64,000 bases of DNA, taken from contig JAZLBO010000020.1 in the NCBI GenBank assembly GCA_045613765.1, forward strand, positions 62,001 to 126,000, written 5' to 3'. A program made the position numbers and the translations under genes. Source of the DNA: RGIG4097 sp045613765. GTDB taxonomy: Bacteria; Bacillota; Clostridia; Christensenellales; CAG-917. Positions 1 to 7,812 of this stretch are shown piece after piece; position 1 is the first letter of the stretch; the number at the start of each line of letters is the position of its first letter. The notes below the pieces were generated by a model. It saw only the letters and a program-made list of their open reading frames with translations. It was not told the DNA's origin and made no database searches.

Positions 1-1095
1 GTCTTTGATTTTGACGGAAATGAAAACGAACTTTTGTCCTTTGTAGTTGATGGATACACCCCTCTTGACCTTCTTGTTGACGTGGTTGGCAATGTGTATA
101 TTCTTGGTGACGACAATGCAGTCCACGTATATAAATGGCAAGATATAATAAGTGCAAATATCAGTGGCAACACCACTCTTTCAACTGAAATTTCCATCGA
201 CTCAACAACGTACAATTTCAGTGCACAATCAATGTTTGAAATTGATGAAAAACTTGTATTTGCAACAACAGAAAATGCTTTGATTTCTCTTGATAATCCC
301 CTTGTAAAAACCGTTGAAAACGGTGTGTCTATTGACACTGCAAACTACGGTGCAGACACATACGTTACAACTGAAAGCGCATACTTTATAACCAATGAAA
401 ATGACGGCACAACTGCAATGAAAATTGACAGTGAAATAATACTGATTTGCTACGAAGTTGAGGGTATGCTTTACACCTCTATTGACGGCAAAAAGGGTTG
501 GATTTTTGGCGCTGACAAGGTCATAGAAGACACTGCTTGCGCAGGCGAATATATTGCAAAGGCAGACATCAAGTTGTATGCAAATCCTATGGTTGACAGT
601 GGCATAACCGTAAAGAAAGGCACTGCTCTCAACGTGATTGACAATGCAGGTGGATATGATGGCAACAAGTGGGTGCGTGTGGAATACAACGGCAAGACCT
701 ACTACACTGAAAGCAGTGGACTTCAAAAGAAATCATCAGCCACTATCCTTCCTGAAATACCCAAACCTGAAAAGCCTGAAAAGGTTGACACTGAATACGG
801 CAGAGCCAAAGCATCACGTGCAGGGGAACTTGTGTCACTCTACTCTCTTGACGGCTCAACCGTTGTTACAAGCGTTGCAGACGGCACAAAACTTGAAGTG
901 GTTGAAAAGATTGGGGAATACTTTAAAGTCAAGCACGACGGGAGCGAGGTTCTCATCCACCAAGATCATTTCAAACTTGACGGATTGACAACGGTGCAAA
1001 TCGTTGCAATCATATTGTCCGTGGTTGTTGTGCTTACAGGTGGACTTATTTTTGCAGTGACTTCTCTGTCAAAGAAAAAAGAAGAAAACCAATAA
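1..1095 (+). CDS. C-terminal part of a membrane-anchored SH3-like domain protein (5' end outside window)
   Basis: The frame is open from the first base, so the start lies upstream. The visible 364 residues have a beta-rich first part of the kind seen in extracellular repeat or propeller domains, then two SH3-like stretches (one with the core KKGTALNVIDNAGG and WVRVEYNGKTYY, a second ending FKVKHDGSEVLIHQDHF). A single membrane helix follows (VQIVAIILSVVVVLTGG) and a short basic tail KKKEEN. That layout is a surface protein held by a C-terminal anchor, with most of the chain outside. Bacterial SH3-like domains often bind cell-wall peptides, but no catalytic domain is visible, so the function is open. 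The gene stands alone before tRNA-Pro. Confidence 0.7.
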   Translation, partial: VFDFDGNENELLSFVVDGYTPLDLLVDVVGNVYILGDDNAVHVYKWQDIISANISGNTTLSTEISIDSTTYNFSAQSMFEIDEKLVFATTENALISLDNPLVKTVENGVSIDTANYGADTYVTTESAYFITNENDGTTAMKIDSEIILICYEVEGMLYTSIDGKKGWIFGADKVIEDTACAGEYIAKADIKLYANPMVDSGITVKKGTALNVIDNAGGYDGNKWVRVEYNGKTYYTESSGLQKKSSATILPEIPKPEKPEKVDTEYGRAKASRAGELVSLYSLDGSTVVTSVADGTKLEVVEKIGEYFKVKHDGSEVLIHQDHFKLDGLTTVQIVAIILSVVVVLTGGLIFAVTSLSKKKEENQ

Positions 1096-1169
1096 TTTTT
1101 CACAAATTTATTTATTTTGTGTTAAATGCTTGCTTTTTATATTTCTATGATATATAATAGCAACGCTAT

Positions 1170-1246
1170 ATGGGTGTGGCGCAGTTTGGTAGCGCGCTTG
1201 AATGGGGTTCAAGAGGTCGGGGGTTCAAGTCCCTTCACCCATACCA
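1170..1246 (+). tRNA. tRNA-Pro (GGG)
   Basis: A full cloverleaf with encoded CCA. The acceptor stem ATGGGTG (1170-1176) pairs with CACCCAT (1236-1242). The D stem is GCGC/GCGC, the anticodon stem CTTGA/TCAAG (1197-1201 with 1209-1213), the loop ATGGGGT gives anticodon GGG, and the T loop is TTCAAGT. It reads CCC and CCU codons. Confidence 0.95.
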
Positions 1247-1247
1247 G

Positions 1248-1286
1248 AAAAAGACTCAGGATTGTAATCAATCTTGAGTCTTTTTC
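1248..1286 (+). terminator. Intrinsic terminator of tRNA-Pro
   Basis: AAAAAGACTCAGGATTG pairs across a TAA loop with CAATCTTGAGTCTTTTT, starting two bases after the tRNA CCA end. The U-run and A-run suit termination of the tRNA transcript. Confidence 0.85.
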
Positions 1287-1304
1287 AATTATATCCGCCT
1301 TTGA

Positions 1305-1458
1305 CGGAATAAATCCACATCAGTGGATGAAATCGCTCCGCGATGAAATCTACCTAATCGGCAGGTTTGAAAAGGTGGATATGATTTCATCTGAGGTGAC
1401 ACAACGAAGATTTCATCCAAACCTGTTTGGATTTCATCCTGCAAAAGCAGGATTTCAT
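1305..1458. repeat. Array of GATGAAATC / GATTTCATC inverted units
   Basis: The 9-mer GATGAAATC occurs twice on the + strand (near 1327 and 1341) and its complement GATTTCATC or GATTTCAT occurs four times (near 1383, 1408, 1430 and 1451). Short arms such as TCCACatcaGTGGA and TCCTGCaaaaGCAGGA form small hairpins between them. The array sits directly upstream of the four-helix-bundle gene. No protein is encoded here. Confidence 0.7.
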
Positions 1459-1460
1459 TA

Positions 1461-1489
1461 TTGCTTTTCAATAGATTTTGTACTATACT
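1461..1489 (+). promoter_or_regulatory. Promoter of the four-helix-bundle gene
   Basis: TTGCTT (1461-1466), a 17-base spacer and TATACT (1484-1489), a sigma-A type promoter starting just after the last GATTTCAT unit. The mRNA leader would be only about 15 bases. Confidence 0.6.
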
Positions 1490-1508
1490 TGTAAAAGAGG
1501 TGACTATT

Positions 1509-1853
1509 ATGACAGAAAACAAACTCGCAGATTTGTCTATAGATTTTGCTGTTAGCGTTTTAAAATTGACAGGTAGCATCAAAGGACACTACTCTCTTGT
1601 AAATCAATTAGAACGCAGTGCAACATCTATCGGTGCAAATATTCGTGAAGCAAAATACGCTCATAGCAAGGCAGACTTTATATCCAAACTTCAAATTTCT
1701 TTAAAGGAATGTTATGAAACTGAATATTGGCTTGAGATTATGCAAAGAGCCGAAATAATAAATGACGACAAATCTAAAGCACTTATGCACGATTGTGGCT
1801 CCATCAGAAAAATCCTCATTTCTTCCATAAACACTGCCAAAACAAATTCATAA
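1509..1853 (+). CDS. Four helix bundle protein (S23/IVS-encoded family)
   Basis: A 114-residue all-helical protein. The pattern VNQLERSATSIGANIREA near residues 32-50, followed by KADFISKLQISLKECYETEYWLEIM, is the signature of the small four-helix-bundle family first met inside 23S rRNA intervening sequences; relatives of the fold serve as accessory proteins of diversity-generating retroelements. The start is the ATG at 1509, preceded by AGAGGTG; the frame is open further upstream but has no good ribosome site. It is a lone gene between tRNA-Pro and feo. The biochemical role of stand-alone members is not known. The stem-loop array upstream suggests a compact mobile unit, which is inference. 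Confidence 0.85.
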   Translation: MTENKLADLSIDFAVSVLKLTGSIKGHYSLVNQLERSATSIGANIREAKYAHSKADFISKLQISLKECYETEYWLEIMQRAEIINDDKSKALMHDCGSIRKILISSINTAKTNS

Positions 1854-1882
1854 GACGCTATTTCAACAATATATAAAACCAC

Positions 1883-1919
1883 AAAAAAACGGACTATATT
1901 CAGTCCGTTTTATTTTTTT
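1883..1919. terminator. Terminator after the four-helix-bundle gene
   Basis: AAAAAAACGGACT, loop, AGTCCGTTTTATTTTTTT. A-run and T-run flank the stem, so it can work on both strands and may also end the feo transcript arriving from the right. Confidence 0.8.
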
Positions 1920-1984
1920 GAATTTTGAATTATCTGGGGGTTTAATGCTCAAATTTTCTTTATAAAGTGGTTGTTTTTGCGATT

Positions 1985-2167
1985 TTACTCGTCACTCTCA
2001 GTAACTGCATTGTCCTTTTTGCTGTGGCAAGAATTTGCGTGGGGGCAGGTGGCACAACCACAGCCACAACCACTTTTGCCTTTTACTTTTTTGTAGATGG
2101 AAAGGGCTATCACTGACACTACGATCAGTGCAGACACCACCACTATTGCGATTTCAGTCGGGGTCAT
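1985..2167 (-). CDS. FeoB-associated Cys-rich membrane protein
   Basis: A 60-residue protein with one N-terminal membrane helix (residues about 5-24), a basic KKVKGK stretch and a cysteine cluster GCGCGCATCPHANSCH that could hold metal. Proteins of this shape routinely follow feoB in Firmicutes and are thought to assist ferrous iron uptake. It starts 9 bp after the feoB stop, so it is the last gene of the feoA-feoB operon. The function is inferred from context and the cysteine pattern. Confidence 0.85.
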   Translation of the reverse strand: MTPTEIAIVVVSALIVVSVIALSIYKKVKGKSGCGCGCATCPHANSCHSKKDNAVTESDE

Positions 2168-2176
2168 AGTACCCTC

Positions 2177-4471
2177 CTATTTTTTGTTTTTGATTTTGTC
2201 AATAACTTTCTTTGGGTTCAACTTTGACAAGTTGATTTTGCCTTTGTTGTTGAGCAGGATAAGGGTTATGACAACTGCCCACAGTGCAAGGAAGATGAAC
2301 ACTGTCCACCACCATTGACCGATAAGGTAGAACATTGATGACACTATGTATGACGTTGCCACCCAGAATACCAATGTCCAAGCAAATGACTTTTTGTTGC
2401 CAAGTTCTGCCTTGGCTGTGGCGACAGCTGCAAAGCAAGGTATTGTGAGCATATTGAACACGATAAAGGATATGAGCGCAGGCACTGTGACGCCTGTTGC
2501 AGTGATCATGTGGACTACTGCATCAACCCCTTCCACTTCCCCAGTTGCCACAAGACCGGCAGACACACAAGCAGCGAGAGTGCCAAAGGTTGCAACGACG
2601 TTCTCTTTGGCGATAAGACCTGTGATTGCTGCCACAACAAATACCCAACCAAAGCTTGTCAGTTGTGAGCCAAATCCAAGGGGTGTGAACAAGGGCAAAA
2701 TGAGTTTGCCTATGCCTGCGAGAATACTCTCGTTGATGCGAGTATCGTCAAGGTAGTGCCAATCAAATGAGAAGTGTGACACAAACCATATAACTATTGT
2801 TGAGGCAAGGATAACCGTGAAAGCCTTTTCAATGAAGTGCTTTGCTTTATCCCACAAGTGCAACATAAGGTTTTTGAATTGGGGTGCATGGTAGTTGGGC
2901 AATTCCATAATAAATGGGGGGACGTCGCCTTTCATGGTTGTTGAGCGCATGAGAAGAACGGACAAGATTGCCACCACTATTCCAACCACGTACATGCCGT
3001 ATGTGATAAGGTCGGTGTGAGGAAGTCCAAAGGACAAGCCAATTCCACCTGCGATTGCAGTGAGTATGGGCATTTTTGCGCCACAACTGAAGAAAGGTAT
3101 GACACGTATGGTTGCCTTACGCTCGTTTTCGTCTGCAAGAGTGCGAGTGTTGATTATTGCAGGCACTGAACAGCCAAAGCCCATAATCATAGGCATAAAT
3201 GCTCTGCCTGACAAACCGAATTTACGGAAAATTCTGTCCAAGATAAAGGCAACACGTGCCATATATCCACTATCTTCAAGTATTGAGAATAAGAGGAACA
3301 ACAAGAGAATTTGAGGAAGGAAGGTGAGCACTGCAAAGAGTCCACCAAGCACCCCTTCGCACACAAGTCCTATTGCCCACTCGCTAATGTCTCCTTCTAC
3401 CATTGCATTTGAGATGAGGTCCGTGAGAGTGGATGTGCCAAGATCTAATAGGTTGAAAAGCACTACGCCGGGTGAATTGATGCCACCTTCACCAAATACA
3501 CCTTCCATCACCGTGCCTTGAAGTGCTACCCAATCTTTTGGCAAGAAAAGACTGATGAACAAGAAGTCTTCAGAGAAAGTCAAGTGGAATACGCCAAAGA
3601 GTATCACAAGGAAGATGGGTATGCCCCAGAACTTGTGTGTGAGCACTTTGTCGATCTTGTCCGACTTGGTGTTGCCGTCACTGTGTGCTTTGGGATTGCG
3701 AGTGAGTGCAACTGAATAGTGTTTGGTTATGTGCTTATATCTGCTATCTGCGATAACTGCCTCAAAATCACTGCCAAAGGTGTCATTTTCGTAGGTTTTC
3801 TTGAATTCTTCCACCATAACTGCAGAACTTGGGTGGGCTTCCACTTCAATTTCGTCAAGTTCCACAAGTTTGACTGCATGGAAAAGTGCATTGTCAACTC
3901 CTTGACCTTCAAGAGCAATACGACAGTCGCCAATAAGGTGCATAAGGGGTGTATTTTGCATGACGGTAAAGCCTTTGCGCTTTTCTTTGCTACACTCGTA
4001 TGCACGTGTCATAAGTTGGTCAAGCCCCGTTTCCTTGAGTGCAGATATTGACACAACGGGGACACCAATCTTTTCTTCAAGTTTTCTTTCGTCAAGGACA
4101 TCTCCACACTTTTCAAGTTCATCCATCATATTGAGCGCAACGATAACTGGCACGTCAATTTCAAGGATTTGTGTTGTGAGATACAAGTTTCTTTCAAGAT
4201 TGGTTGCGTCAACGATATTTATGACACAATCAGGCTTTTCATCTAAGATGAAATTACGTGAAATAACTTCCTCGGGTGTGTATGGAGAAAGTGAATAAAT
4301 ACCGGGCAAATCTACAATAGATATTGGCTCAGCACATTTTTTGTATAAACCTTCCTTTTTGTCAACAGTGACACCGGGCCAGTTGCCAACGTGAGCAGTT
4401 GAGCCTGTCAATGAGTTGAAAAGGGTGGTTTTTCCACTATTGGGGTTTCCTACAAGGGCAAATCTTTTCAT
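2177..4471 (-). CDS. feoB: Ferrous iron transport protein B
   Basis: A 764-residue Fe(II) transporter of the cytoplasmic membrane. The N-terminal G domain is complete: P-loop GNPNSGKTT (residues 8-16), DLPGIYSL switch II, NMMD (G4) and SALK (G5). The GTPase is followed by a spacer and a membrane part with many helices, including the conserved FGCSVPAIINTRTL gate motif and FLPQILLLFLLFSILEDSGYM. Full length for the family. It starts 1 bp after the feoA stop; the ribosome site GGAGAG lies in the last codons of feoA, which points to translational coupling. Confidence 0.97.
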   Translation of the reverse strand: MKRFALVGNPNSGKTTLFNSLTGSTAHVGNWPGVTVDKKEGLYKKCAEPISIVDLPGIYSLSPYTPEEVISRNFILDEKPDCVINIVDATNLERNLYLTTQILEIDVPVIVALNMMDELEKCGDVLDERKLEEKIGVPVVSISALKETGLDQLMTRAYECSKEKRKGFTVMQNTPLMHLIGDCRIALEGQGVDNALFHAVKLVELDEIEVEAHPSSAVMVEEFKKTYENDTFGSDFEAVIADSRYKHITKHYSVALTRNPKAHSDGNTKSDKIDKVLTHKFWGIPIFLVILFGVFHLTFSEDFLFISLFLPKDWVALQGTVMEGVFGEGGINSPGVVLFNLLDLGTSTLTDLISNAMVEGDISEWAIGLVCEGVLGGLFAVLTFLPQILLLFLLFSILEDSGYMARVAFILDRIFRKFGLSGRAFMPMIMGFGCSVPAIINTRTLADENERKATIRVIPFFSCGAKMPILTAIAGGIGLSFGLPHTDLITYGMYVVGIVVAILSVLLMRSTTMKGDVPPFIMELPNYHAPQFKNLMLHLWDKAKHFIEKAFTVILASTIVIWFVSHFSFDWHYLDDTRINESILAGIGKLILPLFTPLGFGSQLTSFGWVFVVAAITGLIAKENVVATFGTLAACVSAGLVATGEVEGVDAVVHMITATGVTVPALISFIVFNMLTIPCFAAVATAKAELGNKKSFAWTLVFWVATSYIVSSMFYLIGQWWWTVFIFLALWAVVITLILLNNKGKINLSKLNPKKVIDKIKNKK

Positions 4472-4472
4472 A

Positions 4473-4700
4473 CTATATTCTCTCCATTGTCACAAGTTCA
4501 GCCTCTGTCTTGCGCAGAGTGAGTTCATAGCCACGGAGTTTGACTTCAATGGGATCGCCAAGGGGTGCTTTTTTGCGCAAAGTGATTTCTGCGCCCGGTG
4601 TGACACCCATATCAAAAAGACGTCTGCGAATTGCACCTTCGCCACCAACCGTCTTGACTACTCCCCTTTCTCCAATGGTAAATTCGCTGAGTTGTTTCAT
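4473..4700 (-). CDS. feoA: Ferrous iron transport protein A
   Basis: A 75-residue SH3-fold cytosolic protein that supports FeoB. Family features are the GERGVVKTVGGEGAIRRRLFDMGVTPG core and GDPIEVKLRGYELTLRKTEA tail. First gene of the feo operon, with ribosome site AGGAG before the ATG. A consensus promoter is present 58 bases upstream of the start. No classic Fur box is visible to the eye, so the iron response of this operon is not explained by the sequence. Confidence 0.95.
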   Translation of the reverse strand: MKQLSEFTIGERGVVKTVGGEGAIRRRLFDMGVTPGAEITLRKKAPLGDPIEVKLRGYELTLRKTEAELVTMERI

Positions 4701-4757
4701 ATCAAATCTCCTAACAAAAAACTAAAATGTGAACTTTATTTCATATTTTGCAAAATT

Positions 4758-4786
4758 ATTATATGACTTTGTGTGTCTTTTGTCAA
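4758..4786 (-). promoter_or_regulatory. Consensus promoter of feoAB
   Basis: Read on the minus strand: TTGACA (4786-4781), 17-base spacer, TATAAT (4763-4758). Both boxes match the sigma-A consensus perfectly, so this operon is probably strongly expressed unless repressed. Confidence 0.85.
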
Positions 4787-4827
4787 TCAAAAAGTGAAAC
4801 AAATTTCATATTTTTGAAAATTTTTCT

Positions 4828-4855
4828 TGCAGAATATAAAATATGAGTTATAATG
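4828..4855 (+). promoter_or_regulatory. Promoter of the TetR-family gene
   Basis: TTGCAG, 16-base spacer, TATAAT on the + strand, in the A+T-rich gap between the divergent feo operon and the regulator gene. Confidence 0.55.
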
Positions 4856-4922
4856 TATATGAAATAAATTATATCAAATTATATATCATTGTATTGTGGC
4901 ATTTTGTCACATAGGGGGAAAG

Positions 4923-5522
4923 ATGAGCGAAGTCCGTACACCACAGCAAGAGCGTTCAATCGCCAAAAAGAAAAAGATCATTGAGGCAGGTTATGACCTG
5001 TTCTCTCGTGTGGGCTATCACGCAACAAATACTGCAGAAATCGCCAAGCACGCAGGGGTTTCAACAGGCATAGTCTATGGCTACTTTAAGGATAAGAGAG
5101 ATATCCTTCTCGACGTCCTTGACATCTATCTTGACAAGGCTCTCGCACCTGTCCTTACACTTTTTGACGGACTTACTGCACCCATCAACTTTGACAAATT
5201 TATCCCCGAAGTCATTGATGCAACCATCGACACACACCGTCACAATGCCAACATCCACGAAGCACTCCACGCCATGAGCGCAAGCGACGAGGCAGTCAAC
5301 CATAAGTTTATGGAACTTGAAGACAAAATGACGTCTGCCATCGCAAACAAACTAAAATCACTTGGGGTTGACGTTGATAGTATGGAAGAAAAAATTCACC
5401 TTGCCATCGGTATCGTGCAAAGTTTCTCCCACGAGTGTATCTTCGACAACCACCACTATCTCAACTACGATAAAATGCGTGACGTCTGCATAAGCGTTGT
5501 AAAAAGCATGTTTGAAAACTAA
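4923..5522 (+). CDS. TetR/AcrR family transcriptional regulator
   Basis: A 199-residue regulator. The N-terminal HTH is clear: IIEAGYDLFSRVGYHATNTAEIAKHAGVSTGIVYGYFKDKRDIL (residues about 18-61). The rest is an all-helical ligand and dimer domain. The ATG at 4923 follows AGGGGGAAAG; nine more in-frame codons upstream lack a ribosome site. It is transcribed divergently from feoA across a 222-bp gap, so it may control its own gene and perhaps feo, but no operator pair can be proved from sequence alone. The effector is unknown. Confidence 0.85.
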   Translation: MSEVRTPQQERSIAKKKKIIEAGYDLFSRVGYHATNTAEIAKHAGVSTGIVYGYFKDKRDILLDVLDIYLDKALAPVLTLFDGLTAPINFDKFIPEVIDATIDTHRHNANIHEALHAMSASDEAVNHKFMELEDKMTSAIANKLKSLGVDVDSMEEKIHLAIGIVQSFSHECIFDNHHYLNYDKMRDVCISVVKSMFEN

Positions 5523-5545
5523 CAACCAGCAAACTTGAAGCACAT

Positions 5546-5577
5546 AAAAAAACGAGCCTAAAATGGCTCGTTTTTAT
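5546..5577. terminator. Terminator between the TetR gene and the M13 peptidase
   Basis: AAAAAAACGAGCC, TAAAAT loop, GGCTCGTTTTT. Located between convergent genes and symmetrical enough to serve both. Confidence 0.85.
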
Positions 5578-5617
5578 TATGCATTATACTTTTGCAAATT
5601 TCATAATCGACGTTTTA

Positions 5618-7516
5618 TTACCATATAATAAGACGTTTATCTTCTGAAATGTACATTTTGTCTGTTTCCTTGACGTCAAATGTTTCATACCACTCTTTGA
5701 AGTTTCTGGGAGGAATGTTTGCTCTCAAAATGCTGGGGCCGTGGACATCAACTGAAAGAAGAAGGGTGAGATATTCAGGCTTTGCCTTTTCGCACCATAC
5801 TCTTGCCCAATTCTTGAAATATTCTTTAAATGATGCACCTTCTGTTCTTCTCATGATGTCAACTGTGACTGCCATACCACCATTGTCTGCCATATTTTCG
5901 CTGACGATAAATCTGCCGTTGACTTTGCCCCAAGGAAGTTCAATGCCGTCAAATTGCTCTACCATTGCTTCAACCTTTTGGTCAAAACGCTTGAAGTCTT
6001 CGTCTGTCCACCAGTTGTTGATGTTGCCGTTTTCGTCACATTTTGCACCGTTTGAGTCAAATGCGTGTGAGATTTCGTGACCGATAACTGCGCCTATGCC
6101 ACCAAGGTTTTCACTTCTTGATTGCTTGAGTGAATAGAAAGGTGCTTGCAAGATTGCTGCAGGGAAAGTGATGTCATTGACAAAAGGATCATAGCAAGCA
6201 TTGACCATGTGTCCGGGCATTGCCCAGTTTTCGGGATTGGTGGGCTTTGTAAGGCTTGCATAGTTGTCAAGTTCCTTGACCGCTTTGAGTTTGAGTTGAA
6301 TATCAAAGAGTGAATCTTCGGGGTTGAAATCCATTTGTTCATAGATGTCTCTAACCTTGTCGGGATAACCGAGTTTGAGTCCCATCTTTGAGAGTTTGAG
6401 GATTGCCTTTTCTCTTGTTTCATCTCCAAGGATTTCGTTGGTCTTGATACGTTCTTTGTACGTGTCAACGATTTGACGGACGATTTCTGTGATGTCTTTC
6501 TTTGCTTCTTCGCCAAAGTACTTTTCGCCGTAGTAGATGCCGACGGGTTCTGAGTACGTCATTGATGCAAGGTTGTATGCAAATTTTTCAATAGATTGCA
6601 TCTTTGCAACGCCCATAATTGCACGGTTGTACATACCACCCATATCACGAAGTTCTTCTGAAAGGTATGAACATGATTTCAAAAGACCTGTGACATATGC
6701 CCAGTGCTTGTAAAGTTCAAGGTTTTCGCCGTTGAATACTGTTGCAAATGCGTTAAAATATCTGGGCTCTGTGACGACAACAATTGAGGGTACTGTGCCA
6801 AACAAATCATTGAGCACTGCTGTAAAATTCATTGTTGAGAGGGTTGCGCTCATCTTGTCTGTGTCAACGGGGTTGTACATTTCAACGTACTTTGACCATT
6901 CTTCACGAGTTTTGACAAGACCACCAAGGATTGCGTCAAATGCAAGGGTGTCTGCGACGTACTTTTCTTGGTCTTCGGGTGTCAAATCTGTCTTTGACAT
7001 AACCATCTTGGCAACGTTTGTCCAAATGCCCAAGATTTGTGCCTTTTGTGCCTCCATTTCGGACTTGTAGTATGATGCATCAGGAAGGATGACGCCGGGG
7101 CCTTGAATATATGCAAGACGTTGTTTGGTGTTTTTCATATCTGTGTCTGCACCAATGTTGATGGGTGTGGGGATACCATTCAATGAAAGTGTCTTAAAAA
7201 GACAGCTGAGATCTTCCACTGTCTTGATTTCATCAAGGATTGCAAGGTTTTTCAGTGCAGGTGTGATGCCGTCCTTTGCCTTTCTGTCTGCGTCCTTTGC
7301 GATTGCATAGAGTGTGCATGCTCTTTCAAGGTGCTTATTGGGATAGGACTTGCTTTCGCTCATTGTTGCAAACTCATCCATCATAATCTTTTCAACACCG
7401 TCTGCAAGTTCTGCAAAACCACCAGCATAAGGTTTGTCTTCAGGGATGACAAGTTTGTCCAAGGTTTCCCCATTGACATGCATATAAAGATCGTCTTGAA
7501 TTCTAATGTTTTCCAT
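5618..7516 (-). CDS. M13 family zinc metallopeptidase (neprilysin/PepO-like)
   Basis: A 632-residue zinc endopeptidase. The zinc site is VIGHEISHAFDSNG near residue 480 (HExxH) and ENMADNGGMAV near 535, which carries the third ligand Glu and the ExxxD signature. The substrate-backbone motif NACYDPFVNDITFPAAIL is also present. The N-terminal M13 domain runs from the start, and no signal peptide or membrane anchor is seen, so this is the cytosolic PepO-like form that cleaves oligopeptides rather than a surface enzyme. It has its own AGGAG site and stands alone between two terminators. The peptide substrate cannot be read from sequence. Confidence 0.93.
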   Translation of the reverse strand: MENIRIQDDLYMHVNGETLDKLVIPEDKPYAGGFAELADGVEKIMMDEFATMSESKSYPNKHLERACTLYAIAKDADRKAKDGITPALKNLAILDEIKTVEDLSCLFKTLSLNGIPTPINIGADTDMKNTKQRLAYIQGPGVILPDASYYKSEMEAQKAQILGIWTNVAKMVMSKTDLTPEDQEKYVADTLAFDAILGGLVKTREEWSKYVEMYNPVDTDKMSATLSTMNFTAVLNDLFGTVPSIVVVTEPRYFNAFATVFNGENLELYKHWAYVTGLLKSCSYLSEELRDMGGMYNRAIMGVAKMQSIEKFAYNLASMTYSEPVGIYYGEKYFGEEAKKDITEIVRQIVDTYKERIKTNEILGDETREKAILKLSKMGLKLGYPDKVRDIYEQMDFNPEDSLFDIQLKLKAVKELDNYASLTKPTNPENWAMPGHMVNACYDPFVNDITFPAAILQAPFYSLKQSRSENLGGIGAVIGHEISHAFDSNGAKCDENGNINNWWTDEDFKRFDQKVEAMVEQFDGIELPWGKVNGRFIVSENMADNGGMAVTVDIMRRTEGASFKEYFKNWARVWCEKAKPEYLTLLLSVDVHGPSILRANIPPRNFKEWYETFDVKETDKMYISEDKRLIIW

Positions 7517-7774
7517 AAATATCTCCTGCTATTTAATATTTCAAATTAATTTTGGGCAATGGCGTTTGTCGCCCGTCCATACTATCATTGTATCTCCATA
7601 TTTTACGGAAATAAATGACAAAAAGGTAAAAATAAAAGGTTGTATTTTGCTTTCTGCGCAAAATAAACTCATATTGAAAATAATTTTAACATAGCCAAGC
7701 ACTATTTGCAATACCCAAAAATGCAAAATACCATTGCTTTTTGACAACCAAAAGTTGCATTAGCATTTTCTTTA
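7517..7774. other. Intergenic stretch with no recognised feature
   Basis: This gap upstream of the M13 peptidase is A+T-rich. A short dyad (GGGCAATGGCG near 7555) and scattered A/T runs are visible, but no gene or convincing regulatory element. It should hold the peptidase promoter; none close to consensus was picked. Confidence 0.4.
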
Positions 7775-7808
7775 TAAAAAAAGACAAGCGAGCGCGCTTG
7801 TCTTTTTG
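7775..7808 (-). terminator. Terminator of the flavin oxidoreductase gene
   Basis: On the minus strand AAGACAAGCGCGCTCGCTTGTC forms an 11-bp stem followed by TTTTTTTAT. It starts 5 bp after the stop codon of the oxidoreductase. Confidence 0.85.
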
Positions 7809-7812
7809 GTTG

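Noticed and set aside
229..726. Long open frame on the minus strand inside the first gene
   Set aside because: No ribosome site, cysteine-rich nonsense composition, and full overlap with a convincing + strand gene; a shadow frame.
4701..4922. Fur box upstream of feoA
   Set aside because: A+T-rich but no stretch close to the 19-bp Fur consensus could be made out by eye.
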